Source: Melioribacter roseus (GTDB lineage: Bacteria; Bacteroidota; Ignavibacteria; Ignavibacteriales; Melioribacteraceae). Taken from it: a DNA stretch of 64,000 nt. Location of the stretch: contig DYHH01000008.1 of assembly GCA_020724265.1 (NCBI GenBank), forward strand, positions 1 to 64,000, read 5' to 3'. Of this stretch, positions 9,461-18,364 are shown piece after piece. Below the pieces are notes generated by a model that was not told the origin of the DNA, ran no database searches, and saw only the letters and a list, made by a program, of their open reading frames with translations. A program made the position numbers and the translations under genes. Positions within the stretch are counted from its first letter, which is position 1, and each line of letters opens with the position of its first letter.

Positions 9461-10186
9461 TTACTTTTTGTATTTTTCTTTGAGTACCCTAAATATAAAT
9501 AAAGGAATACCGATAAGGTAGCGTTTCCAATATTGTTTTGGATTGTGAATTAATCTTACAAACCACTCAAGTCCAATTTTTTGGATGAATTTAGGGCCTC
9601 TTGGTCTATAATTTGAGATTACTTTTAAACCTCCACCGATTGCAATAATTCTAGTATTCGGCAAATTACCATTCCATTGATTGATCCATCGTTCTTGTTT
9701 TTTTGCACCAAGACCTATGAACAATACATCAGGTTCACTCTTGGATATTTTTTTAACTATTTCAATATCTTGAATATCTATATAGCCATCAATTGATCCC
9801 ACAATCACTATTCCAGGAAAGTCTTTTAATATTTTATCTAAAGCTTGATCCAATACACTTTTTGTATCACCAAAAATAAAAAGTTTCATGCCTTTACGAT
9901 TCATTTCAGTCAATAATTTGAAATAAAGATCAGAGCCTGTAATCTTGGGGTTATGAATTTTTTCATCACTCTTAATGTCAAGTGCAAGTTTAACGCCTAT
10001 ACCATCGGGATGAACAATATCAAAATTATTTAAAAGATTAGTGTATTCTGAATCCACGTAAGCTAAATTCATATAGTACTGATTTACGCACGCAAAGCTT
10101 ACACTCTTTTGAGCAAAAAATTCATGAATAAATTCCTCATAGCTACCGACAGCAATAAATACTTCGAACAATTTAATTTTTTTCAT
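9461..10186 (-). CDS. WecG/TagA/CpsF-family glycosyltransferase
   Basis: A 241-residue cytosolic or membrane-associated transferase of the GT26 family, which moves N-acetyl-mannosamine-type sugars from UDP donors onto lipid-linked GlcNAc. Visible family marks are NFDIVHPDGIGVKLAL (the conserved Asp region, residues about 55-70), TGSDLYFKLL, LFIFGDTKSV, PDVLFIGLGAKKQERWI, the IGGGL turn near 180, and a C-terminal tail RGPKFIQKIGLEWFVRLIHNPKQYWKRY that in TagA contacts the membrane and completes the site. The first codon overlaps the previous gene (ATGA), and the PorU-like gene starts 6 bases after its stop. It is the last glycan gene of the cluster. The exact sugar cannot be told from sequence. 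Confidence 0.88.
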   Translation of the reverse strand: MKKIKLFEVFIAVGSYEEFIHEFFAQKSVSFACVNQYYMNLAYVDSEYTNLLNNFDIVHPDGIGVKLALDIKSDEKIHNPKITGSDLYFKLLTEMNRKGMKLFIFGDTKSVLDQALDKILKDFPGIVIVGSIDGYIDIQDIEIVKKISKSEPDVLFIGLGAKKQERWINQWNGNLPNTRIIAIGGGLKVISNYRPRGPKFIQKIGLEWFVRLIHNPKQYWKRYLIGIPLFIFRVLKEKYKK

Positions 10187-11037
10187 CTAAGCAGATAAGA
10201 ATATTTATTCAGAAATTTATTTAACGCAGTTTTCCAATTCAATTCAGTAATCAATTTATTTCTTGAATTTTCTGTGGATAAGATCTCATACTTTGGTCGA
10301 TTAGCAGTTAATTGAAAGTCGGATAGCTTTTTGGGAAGGACTTCAATACTATTATTGAGATCATAGTACTCAACAATATATTTGATAATATCAAATCGAG
10401 ATAATTCTGATTCAGTACAATAATTATAAGTACCATATTCAAGGTCATTTTTAAAAATGACATCCAAATCCATTGTAAACTCATCGGCAAAAGTGAGTGA
10501 TCCAAAAACATCATTAACTCCAAACATTTTTTTTTCTTTACTCAAAAGCTGTCTAAACACGTTACCAATGAATTTGTTGTCAATCTGTGGATCCCCAATT
10601 AACCATCCAAATCTAAAAATATAATATTTATCAAGATTTTGAGTTATATATTGTTCTGATAAAAATTTTGTAAAAGCATAAAAATTTGCTGGTTCAGGCG
10701 GATCATCTTTAGAGTACTTTTTCCTCACTTTACCGTTAAATATGCTGGCTGAACTAATAAACACTAAAGCTACATTTGAAAAGTTTTTGATTTCATCTAC
10801 AATATTTTTTGTAAAGACATAGTTCGAATTAATTGCTAGAAGCTTATTTTTTTCACACAAATCCACATTAGTTTCCGCAGCGAAGTGAAGAATAAATACC
10901 TTCTCAGCTGAATGAACATTTTCTTTAATTACCCTATGTATTACCTCCCGAGAATCATTTTTAATCTCTAGACAATTATATTTCTCTTTTATTGATGAAG
11001 AGAGGGTTCCTTTTCGACCAGTCAACAAAATTTTCAT
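10183..11037 (-). CDS. RmlD-like NAD(P)-dependent sugar-nucleotide reductase (extended SDR)
   Basis: A 284-residue extended short-chain dehydrogenase. The Rossmann motif TGRKGTLSSSI sits at about residues 6-16, the NAA-type turn appears as FAAETNVDLCE, the catalytic Ser region is FISSASIF (about 92-99), and the YxxxK pair is in FYAFTKFLSE (Tyr about 120, Lys about 124). The closest pattern is dTDP-4-dehydrorhamnose reductase (RmlD), which makes dTDP-rhamnose. The other rml genes are not in the window, so the substrate may be a different 4-keto sugar. It overlaps both neighbours by four bases (ATGA), a sign of tight coupling in the glycan operon. Confidence 0.75.
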   Translation of the reverse strand: MKILLTGRKGTLSSSIKEKYNCLEIKNDSREVIHRVIKENVHSAEKVFILHFAAETNVDLCEKNKLLAINSNYVFTKNIVDEIKNFSNVALVFISSASIFNGKVRKKYSKDDPPEPANFYAFTKFLSEQYITQNLDKYYIFRFGWLIGDPQIDNKFIGNVFRQLLSKEKKMFGVNDVFGSLTFADEFTMDLDVIFKNDLEYGTYNYCTESELSRFDIIKYIVEYYDLNNSIEVLPKKLSDFQLTANRPKYEILSTENSRNKLITELNWKTALNKFLNKYSYLLR

Positions 11038-11981
11038 ATTTTAATTTTTTCCCCGATGAGATTTAGTCCATTTCGAAATTCTTCTTGTGAAATATCTGAA
11101 AAAGAATTTCTTTTGAAATTGATACTCTTATTTGAGTTTACAAGAACTGCCTCAGGCTTGGTATTAGAGAATATTCCGACAAATTCCGTATTATAAGCAT
11201 CAGCAATGTGTAGGGGGAATGAATCAATTGCTACGAAAAAACTTGTCGTTAAATGCTTTACTAAGTCTTCTAAATTTAAGTCTGATAAATATGATACGTT
11301 ATTGTTTTCTAAAACCGTCATTAAATAATTATTATCAAATGTGGTACCCAATATATATATTTGGTCTATACCCCTTTCAAGAAAAAAGTTTATTAACGTA
11401 TTTAATTGAGAAATAGTAAGGGATTTATCCTCATATTTTGATTTTGAATGAATAGTTACACAGCAAGGTTTTATTGCTTGTTCAACTTTCGGTATAGGTT
11501 TATACTTTTCTACCTCAAAATCGATAATAAAATATTGTAGAACATTTTTGATAAGATCTAAGAAATTATTTTTATTGTACCATTGACGTCCAACACTTTT
11601 TCCCGAATTAATAGTAATTTGAGGATACAATACTTTATCATCCCATCTATTCACCATAGAATAATTATAATATCCTCCTTTGTTAGATGATCTACACACT
11701 TTGAGAAAAAGTGAATTAATCCTACCGGGGAAAAATGAAAATGCTAAATCATAACGACGAAAAAGAAGTTTTGTCAGTAAAATCAAGATAATACTTGAAA
11801 TAGATTTCCGGACATAATTGAATTCAGAGCTACTTAATTGGTCAAAATTCAATTTCTCCGCACTGCTTGGGAAAATAAATGTAAAATGCACATTTTTATA
11901 TTTCTTTTTCAATGGCTTAACTGCTGACATTGATAGATAAGCATCGCCGATAGCATTTGTAGATATAATTAGAATATTCAT
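11034..11981 (-). CDS. Glycosyltransferase family 9 (heptosyltransferase-like)
   Basis: A 315-residue protein of the GT9 fold. The N-terminus MNILIISTNAIGDAYLSMSAVKPLKKKY is the typical GDA/LS..AV..LK start of LPS heptosyltransferases. In the C-terminal half, VTIHSKSKYEDKSL and the later FVAIDSFPLHIADAYN (equivalent of the D-S-G/P-x-x-H-x-A motif that binds the nucleotide-sugar) are clear. Members add heptose or related sugars to the LPS core or O-chain from ADP or GDP donors. It sits in the middle of the minus-strand glycan operon, its stop overlapping the RmlD-like start by four bases. Confidence 0.78.
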   Translation of the reverse strand: MNILIISTNAIGDAYLSMSAVKPLKKKYKNVHFTFIFPSSAEKLNFDQLSSSEFNYVRKSISSIILILLTKLLFRRYDLAFSFFPGRINSLFLKVCRSSNKGGYYNYSMVNRWDDKVLYPQITINSGKSVGRQWYNKNNFLDLIKNVLQYFIIDFEVEKYKPIPKVEQAIKPCCVTIHSKSKYEDKSLTISQLNTLINFFLERGIDQIYILGTTFDNNYLMTVLENNNVSYLSDLNLEDLVKHLTTSFFVAIDSFPLHIADAYNTEFVGIFSNTKPEAVLVNSNKSINFKRNSFSDISQEEFRNGLNLIGEKIKI

Positions 11982-12034
11982 TTCTCAGCAAAGTCGATTA
12001 CAAAGTAATAATTCGAGTATTCCCAGAACTATAT

Positions 12035-13099
12035 TTACTTTAAGTAAATTTTTTCTAAACTTTTTATGTAATTACTAATCGAATATTTTTTTTTCATAAA
12101 CTCTTTTATTTCACTTGCATGTTTTTCTTTTATATAATCAATATTATCATAAATATTTTGGATTGTACATAATAATTGTTGTGGAGTATAATCGGTTAAA
12201 CACCAAACGAATGGATGCAATTTTCTATCTATTGATTTTTTTTGAAGGGTAATAATTGGTTTACCAAAAAAAATTGCTTCATATAAAGTTAAACCAAAGG
12301 ATTCAAATTTTGATAGGGAAATAAAAATATCGATTTTTTTGAAAAAATCTCTTCTCGAGGTATAATCATTTTTAAAATATACAATTTGATCAAGTTTATT
12401 TTCCAATATTGATTTCTCAATTTCATTTGCAAAATCACCAGGCCCAGATATTAGTATATTATAATTTAGTCCGTTTTGTTTTTCATAAATTGCAAAATCT
12501 ACTAATTGTTTTAAACCTTTGTAATGCACAATTCTTCCTAAATAGCCACAGTTATATTGAGTTCCCATATTACTATTTTGTGTGAAGTCTATTAATTTAT
12601 CAAAATCAATTGGATTATCTAGTCGAATATTTTTTTGGGGAGATGTTCTTTCATATTTATTTTGTAACTCATAAATAAATTTAGATACAGAAATTCTGAG
12701 TATTTTCTTGTAAATCTGTTTTGCTGTGAATTGCTTAATAATACTCACAAATTTGGGCTCTAATTTTAGTTCATAAATTCTGAGACGACATCCATGATTA
12801 TGAGAAATTAATTTAGTATTTGGAAAAAACATTAAATTAAATATATCTATTAATAATCCTCCCGAATGATTATGTAAGATATCATATCTTTCTAATCTTA
12901 CTAGTCTTATAAACCGAAAAAAATAATATACCTTAGTAAAAAGCCTGTTGTTAATTTTCATTTTTGAAATAAAATCCTTTTGAAAATAAACAACTTCAGA
13001 AGATAATTTATTTTTTAATTGTTCAGAAGATATTAACCTAGCAACTTCTTCAATTCCTCCATAATAGTTCCCAGAACATATATGCAATACCTTCTTCAT
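12035..13099 (-). CDS. Glycosyltransferase family 4 (GT-B fold)
   Basis: A 354-residue GT-B glycosyltransferase. The N-terminal domain begins MKKVLHICSGNYYGGIEEVARL with the gly-rich loop of GT4 enzymes. The C-terminal domain has GYLGRIVHYKGLKQLVDF (acceptor/donor hinge, about 185-200) and the E-x7-E type donor site SKFESFGLTLYEAIFFGKPII near 265-285. It is a retaining transferase expected to use a nucleotide-sugar at the inner membrane. The codon use is extremely A+T-rich (long runs of aaa, ttt, ata), more so than in flanking housekeeping genes. It lies 53 bases upstream of the GT9 gene and 21 bases downstream of another GT4 gene. Confidence 0.85.
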   Translation of the reverse strand: MKKVLHICSGNYYGGIEEVARLISSEQLKNKLSSEVVYFQKDFISKMKINNRLFTKVYYFFRFIRLVRLERYDILHNHSGGLLIDIFNLMFFPNTKLISHNHGCRLRIYELKLEPKFVSIIKQFTAKQIYKKILRISVSKFIYELQNKYERTSPQKNIRLDNPIDFDKLIDFTQNSNMGTQYNCGYLGRIVHYKGLKQLVDFAIYEKQNGLNYNILISGPGDFANEIEKSILENKLDQIVYFKNDYTSRRDFFKKIDIFISLSKFESFGLTLYEAIFFGKPIITLQKKSIDRKLHPFVWCLTDYTPQQLLCTIQNIYDNIDYIKEKHASEIKEFMKKKYSISNYIKSLEKIYLK

Positions 13100-13120
13100 T
13101 TTTTAAAGTGTTCTCCAATT

Positions 13121-14188
13121 CTACTGAACCGCATTAATGGTTTTTTCATATAAGGAAACTAATTCTGCTGACACCTTCTTTTGTTTATAGAATTCTTCAA
13201 CCTCATTTTTCAATTTTAAGATTTTTTTTCGATATAATGTATAATTTGTAACCGAATCTATAATTTTTTCAGATAAATCTTTGCTATTACCTTTTTCAAA
13301 AATAACAGCACATTCATCATTTAAAATATCCGAATGTCCAAAAAAGTTGGAACTAATTACTAAATTTTCAGAAAGAATTGCTTCAATTAAAATTGTTGGG
13401 AGGCCTTCATATTCTGCCTCTGATGGAAAAACAAGGATGTGAGTTGCCTCCAAATATTTTTGAAACTCTTCGATCACTCCTAAAAAATTGATACTAATAT
13501 TTGCTTTTTTCCCTATCTCAGCCAAAATACTTTCTAGACTTCCTGAACCAGCAACATAAAATTCCACGTTTGTGGGTAATTTATCTTTGATCAGGATAAT
13601 TGCATTAATATAAGTCTCAAATCCTTTTTCTTTTTCAATCCGCCCTGCGGAAATAACCCTTATAACATTATTGTCTTTTTCGATCTGTTTAGTTGATATA
13701 GGAAAACTATGTCTTATAAAATGTACCTGTTTATTCCTTAGTCGCTTCTTAAGAATTTCTTTAATGCTAATACTAAGGACAACAATATGCTCTGAACTAA
13801 ACTGATTGACCAATCCTTTTCTTTGTAATAACCCATGGTTTGTTTGAATAGTTACGACTTTAGTAAATAAGGAAACTTTGTAAGCAATGCTTGAACTGTA
13901 ATGATGATGGGAGTGAATAATTTGTATATCATTCCTTTTGACAAAACTGTAAACTTCTTTTATACCTTTTATATAACCAGTTATTGAACGAGTTTCATGT
14001 CTTAAGTTTTCATTTACAATAACTGGTACACCAAGCGCCTGAAATTTTTGAATTGCATTTCCTCCACCTGTCATAATAAAATATTCATTATTAGGATAGT
14101 TTTTCTGTAAACCATCAACCAAATGGTAAAGATGTTTACTAACCCCACATACTTGTAGTAATTCATTAGCTAAAAAAAGAATTTTCAT
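13121..14188 (-). CDS. Glycosyltransferase family 4 (GT-B fold)
   Basis: A 355-residue GT-B enzyme. MKILFLANELLQVCGVSKHLYHLVDGL is the N-terminal gly/Ser-rich loop; IIHSHHHYSSSIAY and QTNHGLL follow; the donor domain shows VISAGRIEKEKGFETYINAI (about 180-200) and FPSEAEYEGLPTILIEAILS (about 252-272), the usual E-x7-E region. It is paralogous in fold, not closely in sequence, to the GT4 gene that follows. It forms part of the seven-gene glycan cluster; a terminator was not seen on either side. The linkage formed and the sugar used are unknown. Confidence 0.85.
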   Translation of the reverse strand: MKILFLANELLQVCGVSKHLYHLVDGLQKNYPNNEYFIMTGGGNAIQKFQALGVPVIVNENLRHETRSITGYIKGIKEVYSFVKRNDIQIIHSHHHYSSSIAYKVSLFTKVVTIQTNHGLLQRKGLVNQFSSEHIVVLSISIKEILKKRLRNKQVHFIRHSFPISTKQIEKDNNVIRVISAGRIEKEKGFETYINAIILIKDKLPTNVEFYVAGSGSLESILAEIGKKANISINFLGVIEEFQKYLEATHILVFPSEAEYEGLPTILIEAILSENLVISSNFFGHSDILNDECAVIFEKGNSKDLSEKIIDSVTNYTLYRKKILKLKNEVEEFYKQKKVSAELVSLYEKTINAVQ

Positions 14189-14230
14189 CTATATTTTTAC
14201 TTTTCTATGTTGATAAAAAAATCAAAAAGT

Positions 14231-15085
14231 TTAATTTTCTCTTTGTAAGAAATATCTCTTAATTCTACGCAAAAAAGACTCAAGAAAAAGGTTTGAAAAA
14301 TGGATTCGTTTGACTATCACCCATCTTAAATAACCTTCATAAATCAATCCGTGTTTTTTTTTTATTCTTCTAGAACTTTTAATATGAGAGAGGATGCTGT
14401 ATCGAACACTGGCATAACTTTTATCAACAGATTTATTAGAATAGTTATGATCGTGTAGTAGAGTAATTTCTTCAATATACATAGCTTTTAACGGATTATT
14501 TTTGACCATTGCCCTTATAGCAAATTCAAAATCTTCAAAACCCACAAACATCTTATCATCAAATAACCCATTATCATGAAAAATACTTTTTTTAACAATT
14601 GCACCCCCACCTGGGAACCAATTTGTATATATTGAATCATGCACAAGATTATAAATCTTTTTCCCGTGAATTTCCAATCTCCTTTTCTGTTCAAATTGTT
14701 TGACTTGATTATCAAATATCATTGGGATAAAGATGCCAACGTGGGGATTATCAGAAATTTTAGACTGTATTATTTCGATCCAATTTCTTGTTTGAAGTAT
14801 AATATCATTATCCACAAAAAAAAGCCAATCAGTTTCAGCATGATCTATTAAAAAATTTCTTCCTTTAGCAACGCCCAAATTTTTTCCAACTTCATAGTAT
14901 TTGATCTGTTTATACTCAGAGATAAACTCTTTTAATAAACCCGCAGTATATTGTGATGAATTATTATTTAATACAGCAATTGTACAACTACTTGGAATAA
15001 TACTTTTTATACAAGAAATTGTAGCTTTTATCTTTTCGTAAAAAAGAATGCAAATAGTGATATTATTTTTCAGTTCATTTACCAA
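14231..15085 (-). CDS. Glycosyltransferase family 2 (GT-A fold)
   Basis: A 284-residue GT-A transferase. After a short N-terminus come ITICILFYEKIKATISCIKSI, AVLNNNSSQYT (about 37-47) and the family signature YEVGKNLGVAKGRNFLIDHAETDWLFFVDNDI split over about 65-97, in which the VDND is the metal- and nucleotide-binding DxD-like motif. The acceptor half has FPGGGAIVKKS and GFEDFEFAIRA, the ED(Y/F) catalytic region. It is an inverting transferase likely to act on the growing lipid-linked glycan. The gene is 42 bases upstream of the GT4 gene and 18 bases after the flippase gene, consistent with one operon. Confidence 0.85.
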   Translation of the reverse strand: MVNELKNNITICILFYEKIKATISCIKSIIPSSCTIAVLNNNSSQYTAGLLKEFISEYKQIKYYEVGKNLGVAKGRNFLIDHAETDWLFFVDNDIILQTRNWIEIIQSKISDNPHVGIFIPMIFDNQVKQFEQKRRLEIHGKKIYNLVHDSIYTNWFPGGGAIVKKSIFHDNGLFDDKMFVGFEDFEFAIRAMVKNNPLKAMYIEEITLLHDHNYSNKSVDKSYASVRYSILSHIKSSRRIKKKHGLIYEGYLRWVIVKRIHFSNLFLESFLRRIKRYFLQREN

Positions 15086-15103
15086 TTTTTCTTTATTATT
15101 TAA

Positions 15104-16309
15104 CTAATTTAAGCAAACAGTTCTTAGTTTAATTAAGAACATAAAAAAAATAAATACTTCGGTTAACAAAGTCGTAAACGCAGCACCATTATATGAAAAA
15201 TCGGGAATTAAAAGAAAATTTAGAATAATATTAGTAAGGAGTCCAAAAAAGCTAGCTAAAGCAAAAAACTGCTTATAATTATAGGATAATAATGAATTAC
15301 CTATAACGATATTTAAACTCTTCACTATAATACACATTGCGAACACATGTATTGCATCAACTGAAGAAGAATAATCATCAAGATAAAGTAAAGTTAAAAT
15401 ATCATTTGCACAGTTGAACAGTAACAATGCTATTATCAAACCGACTCCAAGTGATAAGAAATAGAACTGTGTAAATGATTTTAATGAGTAATAGTGTGAT
15501 ATACTATTTTTCACATTTATTGGAAAGAATATAGACATCAGGATTGCAAAAGGTATTTGGGCTATTAAAAATAATTTAGATGGAATGCTATATAAACCAA
15601 CAGCATAATCAGTTTTTATAAAACGCAACATAATTACATCTACACTCAGATAAATAGCAATTAGCCCAAGACTTATACCATATGGGAGAGAATTATAAAA
15701 TAATTTGAGTAATTTCCTTTTATTTATAAAAAACAAATTGGAAAATAGTAGTCCATTTTTCTTAAATAAAAAGAAAGAGGAGCCCATCATAGAAAAAAGT
15801 AAAGCAATCGGGATAAGAGCCGCTGAAGCAAGTCTAATAACAATAAAAGCAAAAATAAAATAACTTATTGATTCAATCACTCTTGAATATATTATATTTC
15901 TCACATCATGTTTAATATAAGAATACCATGTTGTATTTAAGGATAAAGGGAAAAGAGACAACGAGTAAAAAATTATAAGAAGATAACTTGATATCGATAA
16001 AAAAATAAATGAATGGATTATAATGTTTGTAAAAACAAGAGTGAAAGAAACTAAAAATTTCAGTTGGATATTGTAATAAACAACTTCAATCTTGCCCCTC
16101 TGAATTTGAGTTGTAGCAAATAAATCAAAACCAAAATTTGTAAATACAACAAGAATAGCCAATATCTGTTGCCCATATAAAATTTCACCAACTATATTAA
16201 CGGCGAAGCTCTTAAGAATAAAATAGAATATAATATAGTTTGTAAATCTATAAAATATTTCAATGGCAGATAACTTAAACAGGCTTTTGAAATAATCTAG
16301 GAATTTCAC
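15104..16309 (-). CDS. Wzx-like oligosaccharide flippase (MOP superfamily)
   Basis: A 401-residue integral membrane protein with about a dozen hydrophobic segments and short basic loops, fitting the polysaccharide transporter (Wzx/RfbX) branch of the MOP exporters. Typical features are the N-terminal IVGEILYGQQILAILVVFTNFGFDLFAT helix pair and the internal NSLPYGISLGLIAIYLSVDVIMLRFIKTDYAVGLYSIPSKLF stretch (part quoted in two motifs), which matches the conserved centre of these flippases. It would move the lipid-linked glycan to the periplasmic face. It is the first gene of the glycan cluster as transcribed. No Wzy polymerase or ligase was found beside it. Confidence 0.8.
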   Translation of the reverse strand: MKFLDYFKSLFKLSAIEIFYRFTNYIIFYFILKSFAVNIVGEILYGQQILAILVVFTNFGFDLFATTQIQRGKIEVVYYNIQLKFLVSFTLVFTNIIIHSFIFLSISSYLLIIFYSLSLFPLSLNTTWYSYIKHDVRNIIYSRVIESISYFIFAFIVIRLASAALIPIALLFSMMGSSFFLFKKNGLLFSNLFFINKRKLLKLFYNSLPYGISLGLIAIYLSVDVIMLRFIKTDYAVGLYSIPSKLFLIAQIPFAILMSIFFPINVKNSISHYYSLKSFTQFYFLSLGVGLIIALLLFNCANDILTLLYLDDYSSSVDAIHVFAMCIIVKSLNIVIGNSLLSYNYKQFFALASFFGLLTNIILNFLLIPDFSYNGAAFTTLLTEVFIFFMFLIKLRTVCLN

Positions 16310-16364
16310 TTAAATGATTGCCACAATATTCTAATTAAATAAACCTTTTGAGGGTATTTATTTT

Positions 16365-17573
16365 TCATTTCCTTACCAACCAAACTTCCGGGTTTTGATA
16401 ATTTCTTTCATTCCAGATTTCAAAATGTAAGATGTTGCCCTCTAAACTTTGGTTAACTTTGCCAAGTAATGTACCGCCTTCAACTTTGTTACCTTCAATT
16501 ACGCTTATTTCGGAAATGTGTCCATACACCGTACGATAATTATTTTTATGTGTAATGATCACAACACTGCCATAACCCGGAATCCACTCAATTGCTGATA
16601 TAATCCCTTCGGCAACTGCAAATACTTCTTCCCCTTTTTCAGTTTGGATGTCCACACCGTAGTTTAAAGTAACTGTATTTAATTTAATATTTCTGTTTTC
16701 ACCGAAGTTGCGGATTATTTTACCGGACTTAACAGGCCAGTTTAATACACCTTGAAGATTAGAAAAATTTTCAAAATTATCATAGTTATAATCAAATTTG
16801 ACTTCTTCATTTTTTAGTCGTGCAAGACGCATTTCTTCCTGTCTACGTCTTTCGTCTTCAATTAATTTTGCAATCAAATTTTTTATTTGAATCTCGGCTT
16901 TTCTTTTTTCGTCAATTTCCTGAAGCAAAGCGTTTTGATCTTCTTGTAATGAAGTGATTATTAATTCACTTACAAATTTTTTATCTACTAAAGATTCCTG
17001 TTCTTTTTCTTTCTCATTTACTAAACGCTCTTTCTCAAGTTTTTCTTTCTCTCTTACATCTATTAATTTGACAAATCTATTTTTTTTCTCTTTTAATTGA
17101 TTAAGCAGATCTTGTTTTTCGCTTGTTATATAGTTTAGATATTTATAACGAATTACAGCTTGATTTATCGATTCGGCACTTAATAGAAATTTTAGGAAAG
17201 AACCTTTTCTGTGTTTGTAAAGCCAAACAAGATAATTCGAATAATCATGCCGTAATTTTTCAATTTCGGTTTCTAATTCCGAAATTTCAGAATTCAAACG
17301 AGTGATCTCCCGTTCTTTTTGCCTTTCTTCCTGTTTGAGTTTAGTGATGACTTTACTTATCAGTAAATTTTGCTGATTAATATTTTGAAGTGCCTGAAGA
17401 GATTTTTTTTCTTGATCCGATAAATCATTTAGCTTGGATTGCAATGAAGAGATTTCCGAACGAAGATTCATTAAAGCAACATTATGCTCTTCAATCTTAT
17501 TATTGCTTTGCGCATTTACGCTGAAGTAAACCGCGAATAAAATAATTATGAAATACTTGATTGTTTTTACCAT
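16365..17573 (-). CDS. EnvC-like murein hydrolase activator (M23 fold, degenerate site)
   Basis: A 402-residue periplasmic protein with a signal peptide (YFIIILFAVYFSVNAQS). Residues about 25-250 form a long coiled coil (many Glu/Lys/Leu heptads, DEKRKAEIQIKNLIAKLIEDERRRQEEM). Residues about 285-400 are a LytM/M23 domain (NYGVDIQTEKGEEVFAVAEG, YGHISEISV, ILHFEIW). Compared with active endopeptidases, the first zinc His (HxGxD) is replaced by Asn-Tyr-Gly-Val-Asp and the first His of HxH is Ile, so it should not cut peptidoglycan but, like EnvC, activate an amidase at the division site. It overlaps the DUF4292 gene by 7 bases, in a TPR-DUF4292-M23 order common in Bacteroidota. Confidence 0.85.
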   Translation of the reverse strand: MVKTIKYFIIILFAVYFSVNAQSNNKIEEHNVALMNLRSEISSLQSKLNDLSDQEKKSLQALQNINQQNLLISKVITKLKQEERQKEREITRLNSEISELETEIEKLRHDYSNYLVWLYKHRKGSFLKFLLSAESINQAVIRYKYLNYITSEKQDLLNQLKEKKNRFVKLIDVREKEKLEKERLVNEKEKEQESLVDKKFVSELIITSLQEDQNALLQEIDEKRKAEIQIKNLIAKLIEDERRRQEEMRLARLKNEEVKFDYNYDNFENFSNLQGVLNWPVKSGKIIRNFGENRNIKLNTVTLNYGVDIQTEKGEEVFAVAEGIISAIEWIPGYGSVVIITHKNNYRTVYGHISEISVIEGNKVEGGTLLGKVNQSLEGNILHFEIWNERNYQNPEVWLVRK

Positions 17574-18364
17574 TCAATTATTTCTGCATCTTCGGGAATT
17601 TTGAAACTCAAACTTCCGATATCTCTGTTAACTCTAATGCTTCTATAATCTATATCAATATTTTGATTCATCAACTTATAATTGATATTAATTTTATAAG
17701 GAAGCGGGACATCATCAAACATTTCAAAATCTTTGTAGGAACCCTCTAAAACTAAATTTCTCGGTTGCTCTATTATGCTGAATTTTGTAATGGCTAAGTC
17801 GTCTATTAATATTTCATATAAACTCTTTCTTCCGGTAATTTGTTCGGAATAGGATAAAAGATAAGAATCATTCCTGATCAATAATTCGTCGGGTTCACGT
17901 CTAAGTTTATCGGTTAAGTCAACAGCGCCGGCAAAAGCATCCATTAGTTCATCAAAAGTAAGGTCTACTTTAAAAATATTTTTAAGAGATAAATCTTTTG
18001 TTATGCCTTTGAATACCCTGTTATTTATAACATCGTAAAAAATAAAATCTCTTTTGGTTGCAACTGATTGTGCGAGATCAATTCCGAATGGTCCGTAAAA
18101 GGATATCTTCAATGAATCAGGTTTCTTTAACGATACTTGAAAACTTGCCTTTGCAGTCAACTGCGGACTGCTTAGATTAATTGTTCCGCTTCCGCTAAAA
18201 GTTTTTATTTTCCGTCTATTGGCTTCTAATTTTTTCATTAAGCGATCAGCCGGTAAAATACGTTCTTCATCAACCGGTTTTGACGGTACGCATGAAGAAA
18301 ATAAAATTGAGATTGAAATAAAAATCACTAAATGTATTACTGCATGAATAAAAGTTCTTTTCAC
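17567..18364 (-). CDS. DUF4292-family lipoprotein
   Basis: A 265-residue lipoprotein: the hydrophobic N-terminus ends in the lipobox FSSC at about residue 25. The rest (SGSGTINLSSPQLTAKASFQVSLKKPDSLKISFYGPFGIDLAQ in outline) resembles DUF4292, which has a LolB/LppX-like half-barrel for holding lipids or lipoproteins. It starts with GTG in a four-base GTGA overlap with the TPR gene and its own end overlaps the EnvC-like gene, so the three genes are translated together. A role in envelope or outer-membrane lipoprotein trafficking is inferred from fold and context. Confidence 0.75.
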   Translation of the reverse strand: MKRTFIHAVIHLVIFISISILFSSCVPSKPVDEERILPADRLMKKLEANRRKIKTFSGSGTINLSSPQLTAKASFQVSLKKPDSLKISFYGPFGIDLAQSVATKRDFIFYDVINNRVFKGITKDLSLKNIFKVDLTFDELMDAFAGAVDLTDKLRREPDELLIRNDSYLLSYSEQITGRKSLYEILIDDLAITKFSIIEQPRNLVLEGSYKDFEMFDDVPLPYKININYKLMNQNIDIDYRSIRVNRDIGSLSFKIPEDAEIIEW

